Assembly: GCA_947650005.1 (NCBI GenBank) | Contig: CANSTU010000005.1 | Location: forward strand, 22,947 to 86,946 | Origin: an uncultured Lachnospiraceae bacterium | Lineage (GTDB): Bacteria; Bacillota; Clostridia; Lachnospirales; Lachnospiraceae | Direction of reading: 5' to 3' | DNA: 64,000 nucleotides | Shown here: in pieces, positions 42,227 to 51,195 of the stretch | How positions within the stretch are numbered: the stretch's first letter is position 1 | How the letters are laid out: each line of letters begins with the position of its first letter | Translations under genes and position numbers: made by a program | The notes under the pieces: generated by a model | Database searches by the model: none | What the model was told of the DNA's origin: nothing | The model's input: the letters and a program-made list of their open reading frames with translations, nothing else

Positions 42227-43111
42227 ATGGCGAATGATTATCTGGTAAGGGCCACGGCAGCAGGAGCGCAGATTCGCGCCTTTGCCGTTACGGCCCGGGA
42301 GACGGTGGAACAGGCGCGGAGGGCCCATGATACGAGCCCGGTGATGACCGCGGCGTTGGGGCGGCTGCTGGCAGCAGGCGCCATGATGGGAAGCATGATG
42401 AAGGCGGAGGGGGATCTTTTGACTCTCCAGATATGCGGGGACGGGCCGGCTGGAGGCCTGACCGTTACGGCGGACGGACAGGGGAGGGTAAAGGGATATG
42501 CGGTTCATCCGCAGGTGATCCTTCCGGCCAACAGCCAGGGGAAACTGGATGTGGGCGGCGCGCTGGGAGCCGGTACGCTGCGCGTGATCCGGGATTTGGG
42601 ACTAAAGGAGCCCTATGTGGGGCAGACTGCATTACAGACGGGTGAGATTGCGGAGGATCTGACCTATTATTTCGCTGTTTCTGAACAGACACCCTCATGC
42701 GTGGGGCTCGGAGTGCTGATGGAAAAGGATAACCGGGTGAAGCAGGCGGGCGGTTTCCTCGTCCAGCTCATGCCCTTCGCGCAGGAAGAAGTGGTTGCAA
42801 GGCTGGAGGAAAATTTGGGGAAAGTCAGTTCGGTAACCTCTCTTCTGGATGAGGGTAAACTTCCGGAAGAGATTCTGGAAATCCTCCTGGACGGGTTGGA
42901 GATGTGCGGGCAGGATACGATGCCTGTGTCTTTTACCTGCAACTGCACAAAGGAGCGGGTGGAAAAGGCGCTAATCAGTATCGGGAGGAAAGAAATTGAA
43001 GAAATGATCGCAGAAGGGGAAACCATTGAAGTAAAATGCCACTTTTGCAACAGAGCCTATTCCTTCCCCGTGGAGGAACTGGAAGAGATTTTGACGAAAT
43101 GCGGCAGATGA
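42227..43111 (+). CDS. hslO: Redox-regulated molecular chaperone Hsp33
   Basis: 294 residues, full length. The N-terminal body (MANDYLVRATAAGAQIRAFAV, LGRLLAAGAMMGSMMKAEG) and the C-terminal zinc site CNC...CHFC (bases about 42941-43060) are intact. Under oxidative stress the zinc is released and the protein holds unfolding proteins. The start is the ATG after the hairpin-SD element; an in-frame ATG at 42029 would extend it through the methyltransferase end. Confidence 0.94.
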   Translation: MANDYLVRATAAGAQIRAFAVTARETVEQARRAHDTSPVMTAALGRLLAAGAMMGSMMKAEGDLLTLQICGDGPAGGLTVTADGQGRVKGYAVHPQVILPANSQGKLDVGGALGAGTLRVIRDLGLKEPYVGQTALQTGEIAEDLTYYFAVSEQTPSCVGLGVLMEKDNRVKQAGGFLVQLMPFAQEEVVARLEENLGKVSSVTSLLDEGKLPEEILEILLDGLEMCGQDTMPVSFTCNCTKERVEKALISIGRKEIEEMIAEGETIEVKCHFCNRAYSFPVEELEEILTKCGR

Positions 43112-43171
43112 TGGGCTGTGGCAGCGTATTGAGATAGAAAAGACGAAGGAGCGCAGGAAGGAGGTTCCCGG

Positions 43172-45079
43172 ATGGAGCACGGATATATCAAGGTAGCGGC
43201 GCTGACCCCGCAAATCAGAGTCGCGGATACGGTTTATAATGGGGAGAAGATCAGGGAGAAGATGGATGAGGCGGCGGGCCAGGGGGCCAAAATCCTAGTT
43301 TTTCCCGAACTTGCCCTTACGGGATATACCTGTGAGGATCTCTTTTTGCAGGAAACCTTACTGGACGGGGCAAAGGAGGCCCTTCGGGGGATCACGGATC
43401 ACAGCCGGGAAATGGACTGTCTGACGTTTGTGGGGCTTCCCCTTGAGAAGGACGGGAAGCTTTATAACGTGGCGGCAGCGGTTCAAGGGGGAAGAGTCCT
43501 AGCGTTCATCCCCAAAACGGTGATTCCCAATTACGGGGAATTTTATGAGGCTAGACATTTCGCATCGGGATATGGGAAAGAGGGGAGTGTGTTGTTCGAT
43601 GGGAAGGAGATCCCCTTCGGCACGCGGATCCTTTTCCGGGTGGACGCGGTGGAAGGGTTGGCGGTGGCCTGTGAGATCTGTGAGGATGTGTGGGCCGCGC
43701 AGACGCCATCCACATCCCATGCGCTGGCCGGGGCAACCCTTATTGCGAACTTGTCCGCTTCCAATGAGACGGTGGGGAAGGATGCCTATAGGGCGGAACT
43801 GATCCGCTCTGTAAGCGCCAGACTGCTGGCAGGGTATGTCTATTCCAGCGCGGGTGAAGGGGAGTCCACGCAGGATCTGGTGTTTTCCGGCCATAATATG
43901 ATCGCGGAGAACGGCACGATGCTGGCGCAGTCTGGACGTTTTCGAAATGAATCTGTCTACGGGGAGATCGATATTCACAGGCTGCGGCACGAACGGCGCA
44001 AAAATAATACCTTTTGTGTGAATCCGGAAGGATATCTGGAAATCCCTGTCCATATGCAGCGGCAGAAAACGTTTCTCACCCGGCAGTATGACTGCCTGCC
44101 GTTTGTTCCCGCCGACGAGGAGACCAGAAGACACCGCTGTAACGAGATTCTTTCCATCCAGGCCTGCGGCTTGAAGAAGAGGTTGGAGCACATCGGCTGT
44201 CAGGCAGCTGTGGTGGGAATTTCGGGCGGTCTGGACTCCACCTTGGCCCTGTTGGTCACGGTACGCTCATTCGATCTGCTGGGACTGCCCAGGAAAAAGA
44301 TTCGTTGCGTAACCATGCCCTGTTTCGGAACCACGGACCGTACCTATGAAAACGCCTGCAGGCTGACGCGTACGCTGGGCGCAACGCTCCAGGAGGTGAA
44401 TATCCGGGAGGCGGTGCGCCTCCATTTCCGGGATATCGGACAGGAAGAGGGACGGCATGACGTGACGTATGAGAACAGCCAGGCCAGGGAGCGGACGCAG
44501 ATCCTGATGGATATAGCCAACCAGGTAAACGGTCTGGTGATCGGAACCGGCGATATGTCCGAACTGGCGTTGGGATGGGCCACCTATAACGGAGATCATA
44601 TGTCCATGTATGGGGTCAATGGTGGCGTTCCCAAAACGCTGGTACGCCATCTGGTGGCGTTTTATGCGGATACCTGTGAAAACGATGAACTGCGGGACGT
44701 ACTTCTGGACGTGCTGGATACGCCGGTGAGCCCGGAGCTGCTTCCTCCAGTGGACGGCAGGATCAGCCAGAGGACGGAGGAGCTGGTGGGGCCTTATGAA
44801 CTCCACGATTTCTTCCTGTATTATATGCTGCGCTGCGGATTTGAGCCGGCAAAAATCTATCGGATTGCCCAGGCCTCCTTCCAGGAAAAATATGCGGAAG
44901 ATGAGATAAAGAAATGGATGAAGAATTTCTACCGCAGATTTTTCCAACAGCAATTTAAGCGTTCCTGCCTACCGGATGGTCCTAAGGTGGGCAGCGTTGG
45001 GATATCGCCCAGAGGGGATCTGCGGATGCCGTCCGACGCCTGTGCCGCCTTGTGGCTTTCCCAGGTGGAGCGGCTATAA
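43172..45079 (+). CDS. nadE: Glutamine-dependent NAD+ synthetase
   Basis: 635 residues, two domains. The N-terminal nitrilase-type glutaminase has Glu (FPELALTGYTCEDLF), Lys (PKTVIPNYGEFYEARHF) and Cys (ACEICEDVW). The C-terminal synthetase begins with the ATP loop GISGGLDSTLALLV and includes MSELALGWATYNGDHMSMYG. It makes NAD+ from deamido-NAD+, ATP and glutamine in the cytoplasm. The ribosome site AAGGAGG precedes the ATG. Confidence 0.96.
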   Translation: MEHGYIKVAALTPQIRVADTVYNGEKIREKMDEAAGQGAKILVFPELALTGYTCEDLFLQETLLDGAKEALRGITDHSREMDCLTFVGLPLEKDGKLYNVAAAVQGGRVLAFIPKTVIPNYGEFYEARHFASGYGKEGSVLFDGKEIPFGTRILFRVDAVEGLAVACEICEDVWAAQTPSTSHALAGATLIANLSASNETVGKDAYRAELIRSVSARLLAGYVYSSAGEGESTQDLVFSGHNMIAENGTMLAQSGRFRNESVYGEIDIHRLRHERRKNNTFCVNPEGYLEIPVHMQRQKTFLTRQYDCLPFVPADEETRRHRCNEILSIQACGLKKRLEHIGCQAAVVGISGGLDSTLALLVTVRSFDLLGLPRKKIRCVTMPCFGTTDRTYENACRLTRTLGATLQEVNIREAVRLHFRDIGQEEGRHDVTYENSQARERTQILMDIANQVNGLVIGTGDMSELALGWATYNGDHMSMYGVNGGVPKTLVRHLVAFYADTCENDELRDVLLDVLDTPVSPELLPPVDGRISQRTEELVGPYELHDFFLYYMLRCGFEPAKIYRIAQASFQEKYAEDEIKKWMKNFYRRFFQQQFKRSCLPDGPKVGSVGISPRGDLRMPSDACAALWLSQVERL

Positions 45080-45200
45080 AGGGCAGGGCAACCGCAGGAG
45101 CATTCATCGTTGGGCGTACCTGGAAGGAACATGCCCAAAGAGGAGGAGCGTCCAGGGAGGGGCGCCTGTATCAGGTTTTGGGCAGCGACTTATAGACGAT

Positions 45201-45242
45201 AAAAAGAAAGCGGCAGCGGAATCAGGGATTTTCCGCTGCCGC
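45201..45242 (-). terminator. Intrinsic terminator overlapping the end of the minus-strand gene
   Basis: On the minus strand GCGGCAGCGGAA pairs with TTCCGCTGCCGC and is followed by TTTCTTTTT. The stop codon of the gene (45222-45224) lies in the loop, so the terminator is embedded in the coding end. Confidence 0.78.
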
Positions 45243-45944
45243 CGTTGTTTCGGGGCCTTCCGGGGAAGCGGCGCCCTCGGGAGAGGCTTCGCCATCCTGT
45301 GAAGAGGGTGGCCCGGAAGCGCCCTCCTGTGTGCTGCCCTCCTGCTCGGGCTGTGCGCCGTCCTGCACGGATGAATTTTCCAGGGGAACCAGATTGGTTT
45401 CGGTCTCCTGGGTCTGCGTTTCTTCTTTGGCTTCCGTTTCTGATTCCGTCTGTGTTTCCTTTTCCTGAGACAGGCGCGGTTTGCTGCGTCCCGTGCTGCC
45501 TGGATGTTTTTCGGCCGTGGCCAGGGCGGAAGAAATGGCCTCAAGAAGCACCTGGGCAGTATACTTATTGTCGTCGGAATAGGAGATGTCCTCCAGGGAC
45601 TGTTTGGCGCAGATCTGGGAAGCCAGGTCATTCAGGGCAGGTTCCATCAGGGGATACATGGTGGTCACCGCTTCGTCCAGGTTCACAAGCCGTATGGAAT
45701 TGATATTGTTGGCATCCACCACAACTTCCACGTCAACGGCGGAATTCCCGAGAATCAGGGAGGTGGTGTATTTGCCGGGCGTGTAAAGTCCGTCATCCTG
45801 GTTCGCACCTTCCGGTGCGCTGCTCTTTCCCGGTAGGAACATGATGAGGAGAAGGATCAGGAACAGGATTCCCAATACCGCAAAGATGCAGGTATATATC
45901 AATTCCTTTAAGTGCAGTACGACTATTTTGGTCTTGGAACTCAT
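45222..45944 (-). CDS. Membrane-anchored FMN-binding-like protein
   Basis: 240 residues. An N-terminal helix (LIYTCIFAVLGILFLILLLIMF) anchors it, followed by about 100 residues resembling an FMN-binding domain (LYTPGKYTTSLILGNSAVDVEVVVD, NSIRLVNLDEAVTTMYPLMEPALNDLA) outside the membrane. The last 100 residues are a low-complexity tail rich in Glu, Thr, Gln and Ser. The domain call is by pattern, without a confirmed flavin-attachment Thr. It is divergent from the neighbouring permease genes. Confidence 0.7.
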   Translation of the reverse strand: MSSKTKIVVLHLKELIYTCIFAVLGILFLILLLIMFLPGKSSAPEGANQDDGLYTPGKYTTSLILGNSAVDVEVVVDANNINSIRLVNLDEAVTTMYPLMEPALNDLASQICAKQSLEDISYSDDNKYTAQVLLEAISSALATAEKHPGSTGRSKPRLSQEKETQTESETEAKEETQTQETETNLVPLENSSVQDGAQPEQEGSTQEGASGPPSSQDGEASPEGAASPEGPETTAAAENP

Positions 45945-46160
45945 TTCGATATCCCCGTTTCCTAGTGTTTATACAGTTTACGCCCGGGGAGGGGGAATTA
46001 TTACTGAAAGTGTACGCTCCCTTTTTCCCCATTATGAACTAAAAAAAGACATATGGGGAAGCCAAAGGATAACATTTTCTGCGCGCCTTGTCCGGAATAA
46101 AATAAAGAAAATCAACTCCGTGAACACAACGGGGTGTGGGAAAAAGAGGGAGGCTTTTCG

Positions 46161-47036
46161 ATGAAAGATAGAAAAAAGGGTGCTTGGGATTCATTTACTT
46201 TTCCAGCATTTACGGTGATACCGGTTGTCTTATATACATTTTTCTATATTTTTTCCGTGGTTTCCGGGCTGTTTTACAGTCTGACGGACTGGAATGGGTT
46301 GAATCCGGATTATCAATTTGTGGGACTAGCCAACTATAGGGCATTATCGAAAAATATATTCATGTGGCGTTCCTTGAGAAGGACCCTGTATTATGCGCTT
46401 CTCTTGGTGGTGTGCACAACCTTGCTGTCCCTTCTCATAGCGTTGACGCTGAATTCCGTAAAACGGCTCAAGGTGCTGATCAAATCCGTTTTTTTCTTCC
46501 CGGCTATGCTGGGCTCGGTAGCCGTAGCTCTGATCTGGGATCAGATGTTCTATCAGCTGATTCCGGCGTTGGGCAGAATTTTGGGACTGAGCGTGCAGAC
46601 GCCGCTGGCAAATACGCGGACGGCCATATACGGCGTGCTGTTTGTAAATGTCTGGCAGGCGGTGGCGATGCCGACGATCATTCTGTTGGCAGGGCTTCAG
46701 TCCATTCCGGAAGATTTGTATGAATCCGCGATGATCGACGGAGCGTCCCGTGGACAGAGTTTCCGTTTCATTACCTTGCCTTTCCTACTGCCCACGATGA
46801 CGGTGAATATGGTTTTAAGCCTGAAAGCGGGCATTACGACCTTCGATTATGCGTTTGCTTTGACTGGAGGAGGTCCGAATCGTGCTACGGAATTCATCGG
46901 GCTGATGATCTACAATGACGGGTTTAAGGATTCCAATTTCGCTATGGCAAATGCGAAAGCCGTCATTCTGGCGCTGATCATAGCCGTCATTTCATTTCTG
47001 CAGATCAGACAGTCCCAGAAGCGGGAAATCAGTTAG
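46161..47036 (+). CDS. Sugar ABC transporter permease, MsmF/UgpA-like
   Basis: 291 residues with six membrane helices (AFTVIPVVLYTFFYIFSVVSG first) and the EAA loop LYESAMIDGASRGQSFRFIT. Start ATG 46161 with GGGAGG upstream; an ATG 27 bases earlier is in frame. It pairs with the permease at 47146 and the binding protein at 53186. No ATPase gene is present, so a shared MsmK-type ATPase elsewhere is likely. Confidence 0.9.
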   Translation: MKDRKKGAWDSFTFPAFTVIPVVLYTFFYIFSVVSGLFYSLTDWNGLNPDYQFVGLANYRALSKNIFMWRSLRRTLYYALLLVVCTTLLSLLIALTLNSVKRLKVLIKSVFFFPAMLGSVAVALIWDQMFYQLIPALGRILGLSVQTPLANTRTAIYGVLFVNVWQAVAMPTIILLAGLQSIPEDLYESAMIDGASRGQSFRFITLPFLLPTMTVNMVLSLKAGITTFDYAFALTGGGPNRATEFIGLMIYNDGFKDSNFAMANAKAVILALIIAVISFLQIRQSQKREIS

Positions 47037-47046
47037 GTATTGGATT

Positions 47047-47145
47047 TGTACGTGCGCCATGGCGCGAAGAGGGGAGCAAGGTTGAAAAAGAGCGTTTCAA
47101 CCTCCATGTTTTGAGCGCGCGAAAGCGCGCAGATCGGAGCGGAAA
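47047..47145 (+). repeat. Two form A-like hairpin-SD elements
   Basis: GTGCGCCATGGCGCGAAGAGGGGAG (47052-47076) and, after a hairpin GGTTGAAA/TTTCAACC, GCGCGC-GAAA-GCGCGC (47115-47130) with AGATCGGAG before ATG 47146. Confidence 0.7.
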
Positions 47146-47979
47146 ATGAAAAGGGAAGGAATTCTTTGGAAAATTACAAAAACTCTGGTGGTAGCTGGGG
47201 GATGCCTGCTGATTTTAGGGCCTATCTGTATTATTTGCGTGAATACGATGAAAACAATGCAGGAGGCAGGGCGCAATTTCTTTGCGCTCCCGTCCAGGTT
47301 GAACTTTGATAACTATTTGGAGCTCTTCAGCCGGGCGGATTTTTGGAGCAGCTTGAAAAATTCCACAATTGTTACCACAACCAGTGTGGCATTGATCGTG
47401 ATTGTGATTCCGGCGCTTTCCTATTCAGTGGCCAGGAATTTTCATAAAAGGTACTACAGGATCGTGTACTATTATATTCTTGTGGGGATTTTTATCCCGT
47501 TCCAAGTATTGATGCTTCCGATGGTAAAACAGATGACGCAGCTTAAGATGCTCAATCAGGGCGGCCTGATCCTCCTGCACCTCACTTTCAGCCTGCCTAC
47601 CGGGTTGTTCCTGTTCGTGAACTACATTCGTTCCCTGCCGACAGAGGTGGAAGAGGCAGCCAGGGTGGACGGATGCAATATTTTACAGACCTATTTACGC
47701 ATCGTGATCCACCTGATCAAGCCCATGGTGGCGACGATCATCGTTATGGATTCCCTGGGCTGCTGGAATAATTTCATGATGGCGCTTCTTATACTAAATA
47801 AAAATCATGATATGTGGACGCTTCCGCTCATGCAGTATAATTTCAAGGCGGAATTCAGCTTCAATTATACGATGGCCTTTACGGCGTATATTGTGTGCAT
47901 GATTCCGATTATCCTTGTCTATGCACTGGGGCAGAAATACATTATAAAAGGACTTACAGCGGGTGCCGTGAAATCATAA
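47146..47979 (+). CDS. Sugar ABC transporter permease, MsmG/MalG-like
   Basis: 277 residues with six helices and the EAA loop EVEEAARVDGCNILQTYLRIV; YIIKGLTAGAVKS at the C terminus is typical of this permease family. It should form the membrane channel with the preceding permease. The start follows a form A element; a strong terminator lies 11 bases after its stop. Confidence 0.9.
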   Translation: MKREGILWKITKTLVVAGGCLLILGPICIICVNTMKTMQEAGRNFFALPSRLNFDNYLELFSRADFWSSLKNSTIVTTTSVALIVIVIPALSYSVARNFHKRYYRIVYYYILVGIFIPFQVLMLPMVKQMTQLKMLNQGGLILLHLTFSLPTGLFLFVNYIRSLPTEVEEAARVDGCNILQTYLRIVIHLIKPMVATIIVMDSLGCWNNFMMALLILNKNHDMWTLPLMQYNFKAEFSFNYTMAFTAYIVCMIPIILVYALGQKYIIKGLTAGAVKS

Positions 47980-47989
47980 CGATTCGTGT

Positions 47990-48016
47990 AAAAAGGGGAG
48001 CAACAGCCCCTTTTTT
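47990..48016 (+). terminator. Intrinsic terminator after the permease pair
   Basis: AAAAAGGGG-agcaacag-CCCCTTTTTT, followed by GCATT. It separates the permeases from the regulator. Confidence 0.88.
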
Positions 48017-48126
48017 GCATTCCGCCAGAAATGACGTTATCAAACGAATCCGCCTAAAAAAACGTAGGATTTTCCAAACGTGGCAAATCTGTTTTCTCGT
48101 CCTGAAAGAGAAGGGAGGGTGAGGGT

Positions 48127-49671
48127 ATGAAAGTGTTGATTGCAGAGGATGAATATTGTTCCAGGCTGAATCTGGTCCGGCAGCTCGGGGAATGCCTTTC
48201 GCTGCAGCCGGGGGAAATTTTGGAAGCCAGGAACGGAAGGGAGGCGTGGGAAATTTTTCTGAACGAACGGCCGGAGCTAATCCTGACGGATATTCGGATG
48301 CCTGTACTGGACGGAATCAAGCTGGCTGAAATGATACATCAAAGCCGGATCCCGACAAGGCTGATCATTGTGAGCGGGTTTGCCGAGTTTGAATATGCAC
48401 AGGCTGCCATGAAGTATGGGGCGGCAGGCTATCTACTCAAACCGATACAGGAAAAGGAACTGCTGGCTATGCTGAAGGAACAGGGGATGGCCGGGGCGGA
48501 GCCCATGCCGGCTTCCCGGGGCGGGCCCGCCTTCAGTATATCGGAACGGCTGAGGCAGCTTATCACTTCCACCGGGGAAAAATTCGGATGGGAGGGGGAT
48601 CAGGTGTTGGAAGAAATGTTCGACAATTACAGTGAGATCCTAATCTGGGTGAATACGAGGGAGGGCGGAAGAGAGAATGTGGAGACGGCAAAAAGAGAGC
48701 TTTTGCGATTCCTTCGGATACAGAACGATGTTTTCTGCAAGGCTGCGGAGCTGAACGGGGAACTATGGGCTGTAGTGATGCGCTCCGAAAACAGAGAAGC
48801 TGCCGTACGGTTTGCAGCCCGTATTCTGGCACAGGATTACCCGGCAGTGGAGATGTGTTTAGGGATCAGCGGCCTGGGAGAGAGTCTGAGGGATATCCGT
48901 GAATATCACAAACAGGCGCTGTATGCATTGTCCGGCCGGCTCTTTTATCCGGGCCGGAAGGTCCTTCGTTTTGACGATCTGGCAGGACGGATGGTGTATA
49001 AGGGGATGGGCAATCCCCTGGAACTGAAACAGATCAAATGCTGTATCTATGAGGGGGATGCATCAAAGGCGCTCGCACTAATCCAAATGTCCTTTCGAGA
49101 AATGCTGAAGACAGAAAATCTGTCGGTATACAGCATATGGGATGCCCTGAAGATGGTAGAAATCATCCTGAACGAGGCGATTTTTCATTTTTATAGGGGC
49201 AAGGAAGGGATCAGGAACGAAGACTTGATTCTGGAAAATGCCCATTTTGAGTTGGTGCGCTATCCGGATGCCGAACATCTGCTGGAGGATATAGAGGAAA
49301 AAGTCATCCGGGTCTGCAGGCTTGCAGAAATCTCAGAGGAAAAAACGGTGGACAACACGGCACAGATGGTGATCGACTATATCCGGGAGAATTATAACAG
49401 CGATATTACGCTCAAGGATCTGGCAGAGAATGTTTTTTTCTTAAACAGCAGTTACTTGAGCCATCTGTTGAAGAGCAGGACGGGCAAAAACTATCTGACC
49501 TATTTAACCGAAATACGGATGGAAAAGGCAGCGGAGCTTCTGAAGCATTCCTCTCTGACGGTAACGGAAGTCGCGGGAATGTGCGGATATAATGACATAT
49601 CCAAATTCATACAGGTTTTTAAAAAGTTTTATGGGAACACACCCGGAAAATACAGAGGGAAGGATGGCTAG
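48127..49671 (+). CDS. Two-component response regulator, REC + AraC-type HTH
   Basis: 514 residues. The N-terminal receiver (MKVLIAEDEYCSRLNLVRQL, phospho-acceptor in LILTDIRMPVLDG, conserved LLKPIQEKE Lys) and a C-terminal AraC domain with two helix-turn-helices (ITLKDLAENVFFLNSSYLSH and TVTEVAGMCGYNDISKF, GNTPGKYR). A 250-residue middle region is typical for YesN-type regulators. It pairs with the YesM-type kinase at 51192, which is separated from it by the M20 peptidase gene. Probably controls the neighbouring sugar transporter. Confidence 0.93.
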   Translation: MKVLIAEDEYCSRLNLVRQLGECLSLQPGEILEARNGREAWEIFLNERPELILTDIRMPVLDGIKLAEMIHQSRIPTRLIIVSGFAEFEYAQAAMKYGAAGYLLKPIQEKELLAMLKEQGMAGAEPMPASRGGPAFSISERLRQLITSTGEKFGWEGDQVLEEMFDNYSEILIWVNTREGGRENVETAKRELLRFLRIQNDVFCKAAELNGELWAVVMRSENREAAVRFAARILAQDYPAVEMCLGISGLGESLRDIREYHKQALYALSGRLFYPGRKVLRFDDLAGRMVYKGMGNPLELKQIKCCIYEGDASKALALIQMSFREMLKTENLSVYSIWDALKMVEIILNEAIFHFYRGKEGIRNEDLILENAHFELVRYPDAEHLLEDIEEKVIRVCRLAEISEEKTVDNTAQMVIDYIRENYNSDITLKDLAENVFFLNSSYLSHLLKSRTGKNYLTYLTEIRMEKAAELLKHSSLTVTEVAGMCGYNDISKFIQVFKKFYGNTPGKYRGKDG

Positions 49672-49710
49672 GTTTTAGAATGGCTTGTGGCTATTTTAAA
49701 ACGTGTTTTT

Positions 49711-49740
49711 CAATCGCTAAAGCGGGCAGAAAGGATAATT
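49711..49740 (+). repeat. Form A hairpin-SD element (partial)
   Basis: AATCGCTAAAGCGGGCAGAAAGG before ATG 49741. The left arm is incomplete, but the right arm and ribosome site match other copies. Confidence 0.6.
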
Positions 49741-51195
49741 ATGAAAGAAATCAGGAAAAGGGTCCAGGAATGGATAGCGGTGCACAGAGGATCTCTGGCG
49801 GAAGAGATCTGTGAGCTGGTGAGGATCAGAAGCGTGGCGGATAAGACGGCATCCGTTGGCCCCTATGGCCAGGGCTGCAGGGACGCGGTGGATAAATATA
49901 TGGAAATCTGCCATCGGCACGGGTTGGAGGTAGAAAACCACGGATATCAGGTGGCGGAGGCCTATCATTCAGGATGGGGAGACAGACGGGAAAGGATTGG
50001 CCTGATGGGTCATTTAGATGTGGTGCCGGAGGGGAGCGGATGGAACTGGCCGCCCTATGAGGGGATTATAAAGGATGGCTGGATCCTGGGAAGGGGGGCG
50101 CAGGATAATAAAGGGCCATGTCTTGCAGCCCTTTATACACTGCTCTGCCTGCGGGATCTGGGAGTGGAGCTCAAGCATGACATCAGGGCGCTGGCAGGAA
50201 CGAATGAGGAGAACGGGATGGAGGATGCGGATTATTATGCGTCTTGCTGCCAGACGCCGGATTTTACCTTGGTTGTGGACAGCCCATTTCCCATCTGCTA
50301 TGGGGAACGGGGAATCCTGGAGGCATGGATGATAGCGGATGACGCCTTTTCCGGCCAGGTGTTGGATTTTTATGGCGGCCAGGTATCAAGCCAGGTTCCG
50401 GGGGAAGCGACATTAAAATTGGCAGACTGGGAAGAAACTCGGAAAAAACTGGAAGAAAGAGAAGGGATGAAGGAAGGATGCGGATGGGAAACGCAGGATG
50501 GGGCGATCGTTCTGCGCGCTGTAGGAAAGGGCGGTCATGTGGCGTTCCCGGAAAAAACGGAAAATGCAATTTTAGTCCTGTTGAATTTCGTCCTGGAACG
50601 GGGGTTGCTGTGTGAGGAGTCGGACAGGAGGATCCTGGAAGCCGTTTATCGTATGGCGCTTCGGACAGACGGGAGCGGGGCGGGCATAGCGTGTCAGGAC
50701 GACGTGTCAGGCAGCCTGGTATGCGGGTGCGGCATCGTGAAGGTGGAGGATCACAAGGTTTGGTTCAATCTGAACGCCCGCTGTCCCGTCACTGCGGATG
50801 GGGAGGCATTATTGGAGCGTATGCGGGTGTGCGCAATGGAATCGGGCTTCCGGCTGGGGAATACGCGTCTGCTGCGGGCGAATTATTATCCGAAGGAAGA
50901 GCCGGTGATACAGGCCCTTGACCAGACCTTCCGAAAGGTGACCGGATTGGATTGGAAACCTCAGATTTTCCATGCGGGAACCCATGCGCGCAGGATGCCG
51001 AATGCGGTGGCATATGGGCCTGGCTGCCTGGACGGGACGGTATGCCCGCCGTCCCCCTGGCCGGCAGGGCACGGAGGAGCCCATCAGCCAAATGAAGCCC
51101 AGTCGATCGACTGTCTGTGTCTGGCCATCGAAATCTATGTGCTTGCGATATTGGAAATAGACGGGCTCGATTTGAAGGAGAAGAAAAGCAGATGA
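49741..51195 (+). CDS. M20 family dipeptidase (Sapep/PepV-like)
   Basis: 484 residues. Metal and catalytic motifs are complete: GLMGHLDVVPEGSGW (His and Asp), GRGAQDNKGPCLAALY, NEENGMEDADYY (Glu base) and the C-terminal GPGxxxxGGAHQPNEAQ His. It should hydrolyse small peptides in the cytoplasm. Start 49741 follows the element; an ATG at 49687 is in frame. It overlaps the next gene by four bases (ATGA), which ties a peptidase to the sensor kinase. Confidence 0.91.
   Translation: MKEIRKRVQEWIAVHRGSLAEEICELVRIRSVADKTASVGPYGQGCRDAVDKYMEICHRHGLEVENHGYQVAEAYHSGWGDRRERIGLMGHLDVVPEGSGWNWPPYEGIIKDGWILGRGAQDNKGPCLAALYTLLCLRDLGVELKHDIRALAGTNEENGMEDADYYASCCQTPDFTLVVDSPFPICYGERGILEAWMIADDAFSGQVLDFYGGQVSSQVPGEATLKLADWEETRKKLEEREGMKEGCGWETQDGAIVLRAVGKGGHVAFPEKTENAILVLLNFVLERGLLCEESDRRILEAVYRMALRTDGSGAGIACQDDVSGSLVCGCGIVKVEDHKVWFNLNARCPVTADGEALLERMRVCAMESGFRLGNTRLLRANYYPKEEPVIQALDQTFRKVTGLDWKPQIFHAGTHARRMPNAVAYGPGCLDGTVCPPSPWPAGHGGAHQPNEAQSIDCLCLAIEIYVLAILEIDGLDLKEKKSR

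Noticed and set aside
43499..44191. 230-codon minus-strand frame opposite nadE
   Set aside because: Antisense to the conserved nitrilase domain, no ribosome site or domain.
45104..45703. Long frames in other phases over the FMN-binding-like gene
   Set aside because: They arise from the low-complexity tail of the minus-strand gene; only that frame has a signal-anchor helix and a domain.
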